Source: Furcasterigmium furcatum
Taxonomy: Eukaryota; Ascomycota; Sordariomycetes; Glomerellales; Plectosphaerellaceae
DNA: 64,000 nucleotides
Assembly: GCA_001599815.1 (NCBI GenBank)
Contig: BCIA01000001.1
Coordinates: 1,740,934-1,804,933 of the forward strand
Reading direction: 5' to 3'
Shown: positions 1 to 11,122 of the stretch, piece after piece
Layout: every line of letters begins with the position of its first letter
Position numbering within the stretch: the stretch's first letter is position 1
Made by a program: the position numbers and the translations under genes
The notes under the pieces: model-generated
What the model saw: only the letters and a program-made list of their open reading frames with translations
What the model was told of the DNA's origin: nothing
Database searches by the model: none

Positions 1-492
1 ACACCAACACCAGCAACGGCCGATACAAGGGAGTAGGTGGACGAGACGTGGGCACTGTGCCTTGTGCACCCTGAAGTTGCATGATTAGCCAAGGCCGCTA
101 TGGCGTGTCACAAAGATCTATCCACTTACACATGACCCAAGAGGATGCACCGGCAAGAGCGCAGGTGAAGGCGAGCATCTGGACACCAGCGTTGTTCTCG
201 AAGGCATCGATAGGAATGATGCCGTTCTTGATAGTCTGGGCTGTTCGAGCACCGACTGTGATAGCACCAAGCATCTCGAAGATGGCGCCACATACCATGG
301 CCTGGCGGTAGGTGATGGACCTGGAAGAGACGCTGGTGGCCCACGCGTTGGCAACATCGTCTAGATGGGTGAGTATGATGATTTACTTTCATGGAAACGC
401 GAGGTGTACGTACTGGCACCGTTGTTGTATGCATCGAGCAGGGCAAAGAACGTGCCGATGACGAAGATGTAGGTGTATTCGGTGAGCACCAT
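1..492 (-). CDS. pho-4: PHO-4 family phosphate permease (5' end; truncated by window edge)
   Basis: Plasma-membrane phosphate:cation symporter of the PHO-4/PiT family, used for high-affinity Pi uptake. Exons on the minus strand are 492-414, 360-130 and 70 to beyond 1. Introns are 413-361 (GTACGT...CTAG) and 129-71 (GTAAGT, branch CTAAT, CAG). The spliced N-terminus opens with MVLTEYTYIFVIG, a first membrane helix, and continues into NNGANDVANAWATSVSSR, the PiT signature with its paired Asn/Asp. Further on it reads VGARTAQTIKNGII and HVSSTYSLVSAVAGVGV, the other conserved helices. The reading frame is preserved across both introns, which fixes the start at 492. The C-terminal half lies outside the window. 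In Neurospora, pho-4 is induced by the bHLH factor NUC-1 under phosphate starvation; CACGTG boxes lie upstream here. Family assignment is firm; the orthologue name is by similarity of the signature. Confidence 0.88.
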
Positions 493-3400
493 CTTGCAAG
501 TGGGGACCAAGGGTGGTCAGTCGACAGAAGAGATGGTGTGTGCTCTGCCTCTATGGCTTGCTGATCTGGGCTTTTGGTGTAGGAGGTCTGCTATGAGCCA
601 AGGACTAGGGTTCAACTTCACGAGATACGAGGAGAGCCAAGCCGGCACCCCAGGTGCCAAGGCGGCCGTCTTATATGCCAAGAATCAAGAGACACCAATC
701 CAACCCGCTTTCTCAGCTCGATACGGCAAGAAAGTCCTTCCTTCATGGTCGGTTAACCTGGATCCACGGGCGCCCCTCGACCACACACTTCAGCCCCTCC
801 CGCGCCGGTGTCACATTTCATGACCGAGACTATCAAATCCCAAAGTGGCGGAGACAGGCCCTGAAGATCTTCGTTCTTTGCGGCGTCGAGACTGACACTT
901 AGACTCACATGCTGTGCTTCGGTCGAGGCACTTGGCGAGCTTGATAGACGTGACTCGTGTTGTAAGTCGCCGAAGAGGGCCCTATGAGGAGTCCGGGGAG
1001 GCGCACGTGGATGCTAAGGAGAGCCTCTCTGGTTGAATTAGCTCTCTTGCTCGTGTGGGGAGACGCTGCGAACCGTCTGGGGAAGGGAAGATCCCGTCCC
1101 TTTGGCCTGCCGGGAAACATGCCAGATCCGGGTATTTGGGACCCTAACTGCTTCTGGGGACCGACGGTGGATCGATTTCCGGTACTAGCAGCAACAGCCG
1201 AAAAGCTTAGCATTTGAATCAGGGTCCTGGGAATCATGCTACTGGCTCCAAGTCAACGCCCACCGTTGCCACATCTCTTAGCAATCTCTTGGCGAGGTCC
1301 AGATGGACGACAAGCTGACCGAGGAGTGATGCTCCTCTTCTCGCGGAACGTGCTCACTTGCCGTATTCGTCAGGGAATGGTCGGCGATGCACTCGCATGT
1401 GTTGGGGCGAGAGGGCTGGCCTCTGCCTTTTTCGTCTGAATGTGACGAGGGAGTCTCACCGACAGAGGCGCAACGTTCTTCAACTCTCAGACGAATAAAG
1501 TGCGTGCTCAACAATGCCAAGCATGCTTACAAGTAAGCCTATTCGTAGCCCGACCGTGAGTTAGGCCGGCGTACTCTGGCTGATACCTTGTCTCCTGCGG
1601 CGGCGGTGCCGTTGATCAGTGATTAGTCGGGGCTGTTGGAGTCGGACGGTTCAAGGTTTGCCGCGTCGACTTTAAAACTCAACTACTAGTACTCATGGAG
1701 GCCAAGTCCAGACATGTGCTCGGCAGTTATGGCGCGCCGGCATTTTTGGTCATGACACGTGCTTTGTTCGCCCTCGCACAATAGGTTCAGCTGCCAGAAT
1801 CCGTTTTGTCTCACCGACGGGGCAAAACGTACTAAGCGTACCACAAAGGGAACGGACCTCGGCCTACCACGCAAGGCAGCGTCAAGGAACAGGTCAGCCA
1901 TTGTCCAGCCAATATCACATTCCTGGCCGACTTTCATCTCGTCTCCTCGAATGGCGGGACGTTTGACGCCAGATCCAATCCCTCGGGACAGCCCAGGACT
2001 TTTCGGTCAAGAACAAGCTTCGCCGCTCAATTCTGGCGCGAATTCATCGCGGTGCCAGAGTCAACATGAGGCGGATGAGGCTGGCTGGAAATGATGAGAA
2101 AATAGGACTATTGCCCCTGGGAGATCGGAAAACCACGACAAGTTCTGTGAGGCAAGAGCTACTTCCAACAGCAAATGCCCAGCCCACCTTGGAATTTCCG
2201 GATCATCTTCTCGTCATCCTCGATCCGACATTCGGATTGTTTGTGTAATGTTGAACGTAAACTGCCGCAAATTCGACGGACTTCTGTTTAGATATCTCAA
2301 GTCACCGTGGATTCAAGTCATATAAAGTTGCCATGAATCTGTGGTAGCGTCAAATCCTCCTACTTTACACGATGCAATACCCTGGCTGTTGATCGAACGA
2401 GCGAGACACGGCTGTAGACTCGTCGAGATCACCAAGCCCCTAAGGAGAGTAAATCACTTTTCAGAATAGCGTTACGAAAGATCATCGATTTTGTGAAGGG
2501 TTTCAGTTCCACTTACTCGTTCCATTTTCCAAACCCAACTTATCATGACATCTCGTTGTCATGGGATAACTTGAGGTGAACCAATACATCTCATTCCATG
2601 CGATTCGAACTTCAGTCTGCATCTCATTTTAAACCTCGCATGGTTGTTGAAGAGTGAGAATGACCAGTCTTAAGGTCCAGTACGGTCAAATAGCCTGATA
2701 GTGACTGCCTAGAGCAATACCCGACCCTGACACGTTGGACCATGGTGTGGTTTCTGCTTCATTTTAATCAGACCATTACTGGGTCAGAGATATCTTAAAG
2801 AGAAGCATCTTGAAGAAGCTAGCACGTGTAACGATCTCGTGGTAACCCTCGATGACCTTCTGTGAAGTATGTCATGACGTGGGTGAGGAAACGAGAACAG
2901 CCAAGTGGCATGATGAAGGCAGCAGCCCTGATTCCAGAAAATAACACTCGAATCGTCAAAAACGCGTGAGTTCAATGTCATTGATGAGCGGTAAGGACTT
3001 ACACACTGATTGATAATGAATGACTGAAGGGCGAGATATCCATCCAGAAGCCGGGAGACCATGTGTCTTGTTCATCGTGGCCTGGTTGAACACCTTCCAC
3101 TCTCAATGGCGGTACGGATTTCACAAAATGGTGATAATAACTCGTCATCGTATAAGAGTCCCACAGGTAAAAGTGGTGGTGATGGCGGCGCGCCAATCGT
3201 TGAGCCGCCGGGCGAAGGGAAGAGGGCTTTTGAGGCAACGGATGCGTCGGTGTCGGCGCTGGATCCGATCGGCAGGGATCACCCACCAGTGGAAACGATG
3301 CGATGTGACACCCTGCATGGGCTTGTGGCTTTGCGGCTCCGTTGGCACTTGGCGATGCGAACGACATCGTCAACATCGGGTCTCCAGATGGGCATGCAGC

Positions 3401-5875
3401 CAGGTCGTGAGGATTCGCAACCGAGGCAGCACCGCATTGCCCCTCGAGTCGGACAAGCGGGAACCCCCAAGAATGTGTCATTCATATGCCTCGAAATTTG
3501 AGTTTCGCATGAACAATGCGAGAGACCTCATTGATGAATGGGCTTCCCTGCACGTGGTGCCCCCAAAGCTGAGTCTTTTCCGAGGGTCCTGTGCCTTCAG
3601 TAAACGAAAAGACGTGCTCGGGTCACGGGAGATCCTTCCATTTCGCCGCATGGAGCCTTTTCCTGTCGTGAGTGGTTTGGAGTGTAAAAGTTGTGGACCA
3701 AGGAGCCGCCCAACACGGAGCGTTCGGCAACCTGCGATGCCAGGTTCAGCGGGATGAGCTCATGTTGACGATTTGCTTGGCGTAAGCGGAATTGGGGCGC
3801 GAGTCAAGGCGGATGGGTTTACAACGGACATGCAAGGACGCAAGTAGCGTCGTTTACGGCGTCCTTCTAGAAGCCTTGGGCGAACGTCTGATCCCCGGGC
3901 ATCGTCCATCATAGGTAAGCATGGAAATCGTGAGTTGGTTATTCTTGACAGGAGTCCAACAGGCGACATTTTCGCCAGATAGCAACAATCAGACCAGTCA
4001 ATGACGACAGACCAATCCTGCCATGCCCATCCACCACAGCTTCTTCTGGCCCCGCTGGATGGGGTCGTTCACGATAAAAAGCAGGCGGCGACAGCTCTCG
4101 CCTCGTGGGTCTCAGTTGGAGGATCTCGGGAATGAGCCGGGAAAGACAGCTCGAGGCAAGTCAAGACCCAAATCGCAGTTCGACATGGCCTTAAACCACT
4201 CCTACTCCTCCCGGGTCTGATCTGGGGATTGGGACTGGGGAAATAAGCGTATCTCTGGTTTTCTTCTGGGGATCCGGGGGCTTTGACTTCAAGTCAACTT
4301 GCAGATATCGTGATATCAAGAAGTCGAGGAGGATACGCCCCCGAGATGCGTGCCTCGGCACCTTTAATAATCGAAAATCTCCACCGCGGAATGATTCCCT
4401 GCCAAGGAACGCGGCTCAATTGAGCCAAGCCTCGAGGATTTTCCTCACATCGTCATCCCGCGTCCCTCTCCCCTCCTCTCGGGTTCCGTTTCTGCGCTGT
4501 TGGTCGGACTGAGGGGACTTGTTTCTGGGTTTGACCAACTTCCTCACGGCGGAAGTTTCGTGTCCTTAAACTCTCCGTTTGGCCGCGTGCTAAGTTGTTG
4601 CCTGCTAAGAAGGGACGATGTTGGCCCTGATCGAGAGACCTCGGAGCCCCCAAGGCAGATCCTAGGTGCTGCTCGCTAGCGGCCGCCCTGGCATGCGTGG
4701 CCAAGATGCTATTAGCGGAGCGCTAGACGGGCCTTTAGGACGGGTTCCGGCAAGATCGGAACTGACCTCGTCGATGGCCCGATACGATCGCCAAAACGCC
4801 CAGCTCTCAGGGGAATAAGCCGCTGTCAAATGCCGAACATTCATTAAGCCCGGTGTCGACAGACATTTCCACCAGTAAACCAGCAGCCATTGAGCCGTGG
4901 TCACCACGCCTTCTAGTCTCGAGCCAGGACAGTTTTGGAATCATAATGGGAGTTAATGCGCCCGCAACGGAAGCACCGGCCGTTCTGTGCACCGCCTATG
5001 GCGTGGGAGCCGCACAGAGCAGTTTCGGCGGGAAACGCCCACATCACGGCCATGACATCAGGCCATCTGAGCTCGAATTGCGGAGCTTTGCGCAGCATGT
5101 TGGATGATGGACCCCAGTGTTTTCTCCTATCTTTCGCTGTTTTGGCAGTGCCCACTAGGGCGTTTTGCAGAGTGGACTCGAGCAGATTCTGCAGGTGAGA
5201 CAGACAGACCTCCAACATCACAGCATGAACTCCCTCGTCGTTGTTGGGCTGAACGAACATGTGATGGAAACCTTTACACGAATGTAATGTGCCGATGTGC
5301 CGTAGAATAGCGTCCGCCGGCCTAGAGAGCGGTGATCTCGCACTCATTCGGGTTCTCATGACTCCGGGTGGTGGTGACTTTGCTGGGGCCACCTCGCGCC
5401 GCCTTCAGTCAGGGTTACCCCACCGACGACTCAGGATGTCGCCTCCTCCGCGATGACCTCGCCATACCACCCGCGCTTCGGAGTCACCGTGCGTTCCTTA
5501 AGACCGATGCTGGTCAGCGGCTGGATTAAGAGACACCACATTAAAGGTCATCAGCTCCATCCTGGCTCCCTTTCATCCCGCGCAGGACACACTAGCCTTC
5601 ACTCTTGTTTCTAGTCAACCCATCACCCACATTTCCTTACCCCGTACCGCCCCAGCACGCAAGGAGCACCTTTTTACCTTTTGCTGCTTCGCGTCCTTCC
5701 TCTCCACCTTCCCCGGAGCAGAGGAGGTTTGCCTCTCGGCCGCCACTGAGCTGGGTTCGCTCGATATAAGATACCCATCCCCAGGAGTGCCCATTTTGCA
5801 CTTCAGCACCTTTCAAACTCCTCCCACATATCAACCCAATTTCGGCCCAAGAGATCAATAACGCCTCGAGACAAC
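493..5875. other. Long intergenic region without convincing genes
   Basis: About 5.4 kb separate the divergent phosphate permease and the acetate-family transporter. ORFs of up to 245 codons occur (for example 3020-3757 plus, overlapped by 2999-3481 minus), but they look like low-complexity shadow translations with no recognisable domain. About 2240-3060 is clearly more AT-rich than the rest. Four CACGTG palindromes lie at 1004-1009, 1756-1761, 2823-2828 and 3551-3556. Confidence 0.6.
1004..1009. promoter_or_regulatory. CACGTG E-box (NUC-1/Pho4-type) upstream of phosphate permease
   Basis: A GCACGTGG sequence lies about 510 bp upstream of the permease ATG. It is the core recognised by bHLH phosphate regulators (Pho4, NUC-1). 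Three further CACGTG copies lie farther upstream. Binding is inferred from the core motif only. Confidence 0.45.
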
Positions 5876-6923
5876 ATGGCTGCCGTCATGGAGCCGAATC
5901 ACAACGGCGTCCCGCCTACAACGATTGAGAAGGACTTCCAGCCCAAGCAGACCGGCTATGCTACCGGCTCCAGCGACGAGGAGCACGACGAGTATGTTCC
6001 CAACCAGGGTCGCAACTACGTTGATGATCACCACCACTTCCGCGGTCATCAGCTTCATCCCAGCTACAGCAACAACATGCCGGCCCTTGCTTTCGGTGGC
6101 GCCCTCCAGCCCGGTATCTGGAAGCCCTATGAGCACCGCAAGTTCGCCAACCCCGCGCCTCTCGGCCTGTGTGCCTTCGCCTTGACCACCTTCGTTCTCT
6201 CTGCCGTCAACCTCCATGCAAGAGGTGTCACTGCACCTAACATCGTTGTCCCCCTTGCGTTTGCTTATGGCGGAGTCGTCCAGCTCCTCGCTGGCATGTG
6301 GTAAGTCTATCTGATCGAGCCTCTCATCATTGGAAGGGAGGTGGCCGAGGACATCTCCATGTCTCATACACCGAGCAATCGAAAGGCAGAGACTGACTCA
6401 GTCTTACTATAGGGAAATGGCCGTCGGCAACACCTTCGGTGCCACCGCCCTCTCCTCCTACGGCGGCTTCTGGCTCGCCTACGCCCTCCTCCAGACACCC
6501 CAGCCCTGGCAGATCCTGTCCGAGTCGGGGCCCTATGCCGCCGACCCGCACGATATCGAGTCCGCGGTCGGCTTCTTCCTGACCGGCTGGTTCATCTTCA
6601 CCACCATCCTGCTCCTGTGCACTCTAAAGTCGACCGTGGCATTCTTCACGCTCTTCTTCACCCTGGACCTGGCCTTCCTCTTCCTCGCGTGCGAGAACTA
6701 CGCCAACAGCATGGGCCACACGACGGCCGGCCGCAACCTCCAGATCGCCGGCGGCACGTTCGGCATGCTCGCGGCGTTCATGGCGTGGTACAATGCGCTC
6801 GCGGGTCTGCAGGACAACAGCAACAGCTTCTTCAGGGTGCCGGTGATCCACATGCCTTGGTCTGACATGGGTCAGCAGATGAGGAAGGCGAAGAGCCGCC
6901 AACAGACCGGGCATGAGGACTGA
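5876..6923 (+). CDS. Acetate transporter family protein (GPR1/FUN34/YaaH, AceTr)
   Basis: Predicted plasma-membrane monocarboxylate (acetate) transporter of the AceTr family (Ato1/Ady2, Aspergillus AcpA). Exons are 5876-6300 and 6413-6923, giving 311 aa. The 112-bp intron has GTAAGT and CTATAG ends and splits a Trp codon. The family signature NPAPLGLCAF is at residues 92-101, directly before the first of about six hydrophobic helices. Residues 1-90 are a polar His/Asp-rich cytosolic tail. The second exon carries the conserved AVGNTFGATALSSYGGFW stretch. A second ATG five codons in (MEPNHN) could also serve as start. The gene is divergent from the phosphate permease and has its own leader. In this family transcription is typically induced by acetate and repressed by glucose; I see no site that proves it here. 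Substrate could also be ammonium or succinate, as proposed for some relatives. Confidence 0.93.
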
Positions 6924-7947
6924 GAGATGCAATGACAGGCGAAAGCAGAAAGGAGTAATGAGATGAGGGCATTGGGGATAGTAACAAGGAGGGTCACAAC
7001 TGAAGGAGTAGCATTCTGGAGGTGGCGAGTTTAGGTACTGGATACCTGTGTGCACAGCTGTAGGGCCAAGATGACTCCCTCCCTCTCTCCCTCCTCCTCT
7101 TCGTAAGAATGTTGTAAGCAGCACGTCCTCGACCCATGGCTAAGGCCTAGAGCAGTCTGATTTGCTTGTCCAGGCTCGGGGGTAAAGCACGGAGATGAAA
7201 TTGGGAGCCGTGCCGCCGCACATTGCAGCAGAGACGGGAACAACGCCAACGCGCGCCTTACTCACTCCCGTCCCCAGCAGCTAGGGCTTCTGTTGCTCGC
7301 AAGTCGTCGCCGCCCGCAGCCTCGAGATTTCTCCCTGTATTGTGATTGGTGCGTGCGTGCGCGTACATACGTACTCACATATGGACGCCGCGGTGGCGCT
7401 GACACTGCTCAGTTCAATACTATCTATCACAATTTGATTCTCAGCGTCCACTTAGAGTCTTGGCAACACTAGAGCGTATCTACGAGCGAGTCGACCCCTG
7501 GGCCTAATCTGTAAAGCTATGGTGGGCGTCGTTAGGGGCGAGCGAGCGCGCAGATGGAACCCTTATCGTCGTACGCTGCCAAGGCACAAATCTCACGAAG
7601 CGACCGCCGCTCTGTTCCAGGCTGTGGATACATGGTATCCGTGCCCGACGCTGAATCATCCAAGCATCTGACTTTCCCTTTAAGGACGCTATTCAGGAAT
7701 AGCGGATTTTACCTTCCCGGTTCAGACACTTGGTACTAAGGATCCGCGTACAACAAGACATGAATTCTCGTGACCTCCATCTGCCCAGGCCGCCGCGCCC
7801 GGGGCTTGACGCGTTGTCGTGGTCCAAATTCTCAAAGGACACTAGATAGAGATAAGTTTCTATTAAAGCATAAAAGCTGCAGCGTATTCCAACTTATTTC
7901 CATCTTGATCACATTGTCATCCGCCTTGTTGAACTCTGAACTACATC
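6924..7947. other. Intergenic region with alternating purine-pyrimidine tract
   Basis: Contains the transporter 3' flank, a C/T-rich run near 7077-7100, a perfectly alternating pyrimidine-purine tract at 7350-7374, and the promoter of the next gene (CATAAAAG at 7869-7876, about 70 bp before its ATG). No gene recognised. Confidence 0.5.
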
Positions 7948-8808
7948 ATGTGGTTCCCGCAACTCCTCGCCACGGCGGCGGCTCTTGCTGCTCTTGCAAC
8001 CGCTCTCCCTCACCCATCCGATGAGCCCGAACATGAGGTACACGTCTTCAAGCGAGGTGAACCCCTCACACCCGAGGACCTCATCCTTGCCGAGATGCAT
8101 GAAGTGAATACTACAGAAAGTATGTATCCCAGTATTACATCACTACTACTAGGATCTGAACACTCTTTTGTCTGACTCTAATACGCTCTTAGTGTTTAAG
8201 CACTCCGTCATCAAGCGTCGAGGCGAAGAGGACGTTACAATTTGGGTCGACCATGGCTTTGAGGAGGCAATTGGCCCGCAAGAAGAAGATTCTTCTGTGG
8301 ACAGACGCGCTCTCACGATTGTTGACAACGACTTCAGGCCACATACTGGTGGCTGGCATTACAACACATGCAGCCGCGTTGGCATGACGGGGAACTCAGG
8401 CCCCAACGGTCCCTGCACTGGAGGGCTCAAGGAGATTCGAGACTGGGTATACATAGCTCTGACCCCTTCAACGCTTGAATATTATTCTAACCCTCGTTGT
8501 AGGCCCGACGAAGCCCAGGCTTCTTCAGCTTCGAAAGGGCAGGCAATAACTGGCGCTCACTTGTGGCGGCAGGCAGTAATACCGGTTGCAACGGCCGCTT
8601 CCGGGCGCAGAGGAAGTATGTTGGTACTAGCGGTCCCGTCTTCATCGGGAACGTGAACATTCATAATCTGGTGGCGGATACCGTAAGCCGCTACGCGAAT
8701 TGGTACTCTGGCAGGGAAAGGGCTCGATCCTATGGACACATGGAGTGTGGTCATTACTTCACGCCCATGAATTTCCAGGTCAATGAGTGGCCCCATAATG
8801 ATATCTAG
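7948..8808 (+). CDS. Secreted, Kex2-processed cysteine-containing protein, possibly Hce2/Ecp2-like
   Basis: 243-aa predicted secreted protein from exons 7948-8119, 8193-8446 and 8503-8808; both introns have clean GT/AG ends and CTAAT/CTAAC branch points. Residues 1-20 form a signal peptide (hydrophobic Ala/Leu core, then PHPS). Dibasic Kex2 sites occur at 35-36 (KR), 65-67 (KRR) and 95-96 (RR), suggesting a propeptide and a mature form starting at ALTIVDNDF. The mature part has four cysteines (117, 132, 171, 224), enough for two disulfides. The tail NGRFRAQ...VFIGNVNIHNLVADTVSRY...ME-C resembles the spacing of Hce2 (Ecp2 homologue) domains, a fold shared by fungal effectors and killer-toxin-like proteins; this link is tentative. 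An in-frame acidic tail follows the TAG stop (see findings). Function unknown. Confidence 0.75.
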
Positions 8809-9245
8809 TCAGACCAGAGTCCCGAACTCGACGAGGCAAAAATAGACCATGAGGACGAGGAAGAAGGTGAAGACAAGGAAACCTAGAGAAGAACTTCTTA
8901 GGCAATCTCTACAATAGAACGCTTCTTCCCCTCGACTCTGACTACCAACTAGAAATGCGAATTCAGACGCGGACCACAACCTAGGGATGTGTTCTCACTG
9001 ACCTCGAATATCGACTCCAGCAGCAAGAAGCGAGAAATACTACGACTAAGGGGCCACCCTTTTCCACACCGTCGGTGAGCGCTCGGAAGTGGGGTGGGTA
9101 CTCACCGAGTCACCGAGGCTTCAGCTTGGCTTCAACATCTGCCCACTCCAAATCATACGATGGACATCAGCTGACACAAAGTTAAACATATACATCTCCC
9201 CGGGCCCCAATTGGAGACTGCTCCTTCTGCAAAGTTGCAACTGAA
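8809..9245. other. Intergenic region with acidic in-frame tail of the preceding ORF
   Basis: The 25 sense codons after the stop at 8806-8808, up to a second TAG at 8884-8886, encode a strongly acidic peptide in frame with the secreted protein. The rest holds nothing recognisable apart from the fumarate reductase leader. Confidence 0.4.
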
Positions 9246-10856
9246 ATGCTCCCGAGTCGAATTCGACGCCTGCTGCTCACGCTCCTCATCGGTATCTCCG
9301 CGATCGCGCTGGGCATGCTCTGCAACAGACTCATCTGCAAACCCCGTGCCGTTCAAGCGTTCCTTTACAAATCTTTCTCCTCCGGTGCAGCCTATATCAT
9401 GTCTGAGAGTACCGCCAAAAACCCCGTCATCGTGGTCGGTTCCGGCCTCGCCGGGCTCGCCGCCGCCCACGAGGCACTCAAGACCGGAGCATCCGTGCGA
9501 ATGCTCGACCGAGCCGCAAAGCCCGGCGGAAACAGCATCAAGGCCTCATCGGGCATCAACGGCGCAAACACCCGTTTTCAGAAGCAGCGGGGCATTGAGA
9601 GTGACGAGCTCTTCTTTGGCGACACGGTCAAATCGGCGGGGAGGAGGTTCACCGACTGGAAGGGAAAGGGAGAGGCCGCCTCGGGAATCGACCGCGAACA
9701 GCTCATCGCCAGACTCACGAATGAGTCGGCCACGGCGGTGGAATGGCTCACGGATGAGGTGGGCGTCGATCTCAGCGTTGTCGCTCCATTGGGTGGCCAT
9801 TCTCTCCCCAGGACTCATCGTGGCTCGGGCAAGATGCCACCTGGGGCTGCTATCGTTACGACGCTGTTGAAGCAGCTTGGGGAGAACCCCTCATTCCAAC
9901 TCACCACGTCCGCGGAGGTGACATCCCTGGAGGTTGTCGATGGTCAAGTCCGGGGAGTTAGTTTCACCCAGCAGGAGGGCGAGACGGCGACCGAGGCCAA
10001 GCTCGAGGGACCCGTCGTGTTTGCGGTTGGCGGCTTCGCTGGCGACGCCCATGGCTTGTTGGCAAAATACCGGCCTGATCTTGCAGGCATTCCCTCCACG
10101 AACGATGCCCGACCCGCATCGCACGGCATTCTGTCCTCCATCGGTGCCGAGCTCGTCGACATGGACAGCGTCCAGATCCACCCCACGGGCTTTGTCGACC
10201 CCAAGGATCGGACCGCTCAGTACAAGTTCCTCGCCGCCGAGATGCTGCGTGGAGAGGGCGGCATTTTGCTTTCCCACGAAGGCAAGCGGTTCATCAACGA
10301 GCTCCAGACGAGAGAGGTGATCAGCCGTGCGATCATGGAACTTCCTCCGACGAACGAAGACGGCAGCGATGTCAGGCAATGGGACGTCACGATCTTATTA
10401 GACCCGGGCGCGTGTGAGGCGGCTGCTTCTCATCTTGGCTTCTACACGTTCAAAGGGCTTGTAGAGAAGAGGAAGGTGAAGGACCTGCGGCCCGACGTCA
10501 TCGAGGCCATGAAGAAGTACGCAGAGGCCGTTGCTTCTGGCGTTGAGAACGAGTTCGGAAGGAAAGACTTTGGCCACTGGCGTCTCCAGCCAGGTGAAAC
10601 AATGCTTGATGAGGAAGTATGCGTCGGCAAGGTAACGCCCATCGTCCACTTCACCATGGGCGGGGTGGCCTTCAATGACAAAGCCCAGGTGTTGCGGAAG
10701 GATGAGGATGGAAAGTTGATTCCCGTGCCCGGACTCTGGGCGGCTGGCGAGATCACAGGCGGAATTCACGGCGACAATCGTCTCGGCGGCTCGTCGCTTC
10801 TCGAGTGCGCGGTATTTGGGCGCGAAGCAGGACGCCAGGCGGCGCAAGCATTGTAA
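9246..10856 (+). CDS. osm1: FAD-dependent fumarate reductase (Osm1/Frd1 type)
   Basis: Soluble or membrane-tethered fumarate reductase that uses FAD (from FADH2/FMNH2) to reduce fumarate to succinate, supporting redox balance and oxidative protein folding under low oxygen. It is a single exon of 536 aa. The FAD dinucleotide-binding motif GSGLAGLAAA is at 65-74, followed by the conserved GGNSIKASSGINGA stretch. The succinate dehydrogenase/fumarate reductase flavoprotein core runs to the C-terminal GDNRLGGSSLLECAVFGREAG. Residues 1-51 form an Arg-rich then hydrophobic leader (RIRRLLLTLLIGISAIALG), and a second ATG at 9399 would give a 485-aa form without it. Yeast Osm1 is known to use alternative starts for ER versus mitochondrial forms, so both starts may be real. 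No flavocytochrome or cytochrome b5 fusion is present. Confidence 0.95.
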   Translation: MLPSRIRRLLLTLLIGISAIALGMLCNRLICKPRAVQAFLYKSFSSGAAYIMSESTAKNPVIVVGSGLAGLAAAHEALKTGASVRMLDRAAKPGGNSIKASSGINGANTRFQKQRGIESDELFFGDTVKSAGRRFTDWKGKGEAASGIDREQLIARLTNESATAVEWLTDEVGVDLSVVAPLGGHSLPRTHRGSGKMPPGAAIVTTLLKQLGENPSFQLTTSAEVTSLEVVDGQVRGVSFTQQEGETATEAKLEGPVVFAVGGFAGDAHGLLAKYRPDLAGIPSTNDARPASHGILSSIGAELVDMDSVQIHPTGFVDPKDRTAQYKFLAAEMLRGEGGILLSHEGKRFINELQTREVISRAIMELPPTNEDGSDVRQWDVTILLDPGACEAAASHLGFYTFKGLVEKRKVKDLRPDVIEAMKKYAEAVASGVENEFGRKDFGHWRLQPGETMLDEEVCVGKVTPIVHFTMGGVAFNDKAQVLRKDEDGKLIPVPGLWAAGEITGGIHGDNRLGGSSLLECAVFGREAGRQAAQAL

Positions 10857-11122
10857 CAAGGCAGGGCATTTCCGCCGAAATGAAGTCAATTCACGGATCT
10901 CAACCCTAATAAATATTCTCAACCTGGACGCGTGAGTGCCCAAATCATGATCCATGTCGCGCCCATCATGTCATCGTAGGGGCCATTGCATGAAGGGTCT
11001 CGTTGAAAACTGTGTGCAGGAAAGACAGAAACAAGCAAGAAATGAAGCATCGGAAATAGTAATACAGTATGTACGGGAATGAAAAGAAGGGGTGATGGGG
11101 GACATGCTGTGAGCATGGTTTC

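Noticed and set aside
3020..3757. 245-codon plus ORF in the first long gap
   Set aside because: Overlapped by another long antisense ORF, Arg/Ser/Cys-rich, no recognisable family or splice structure.
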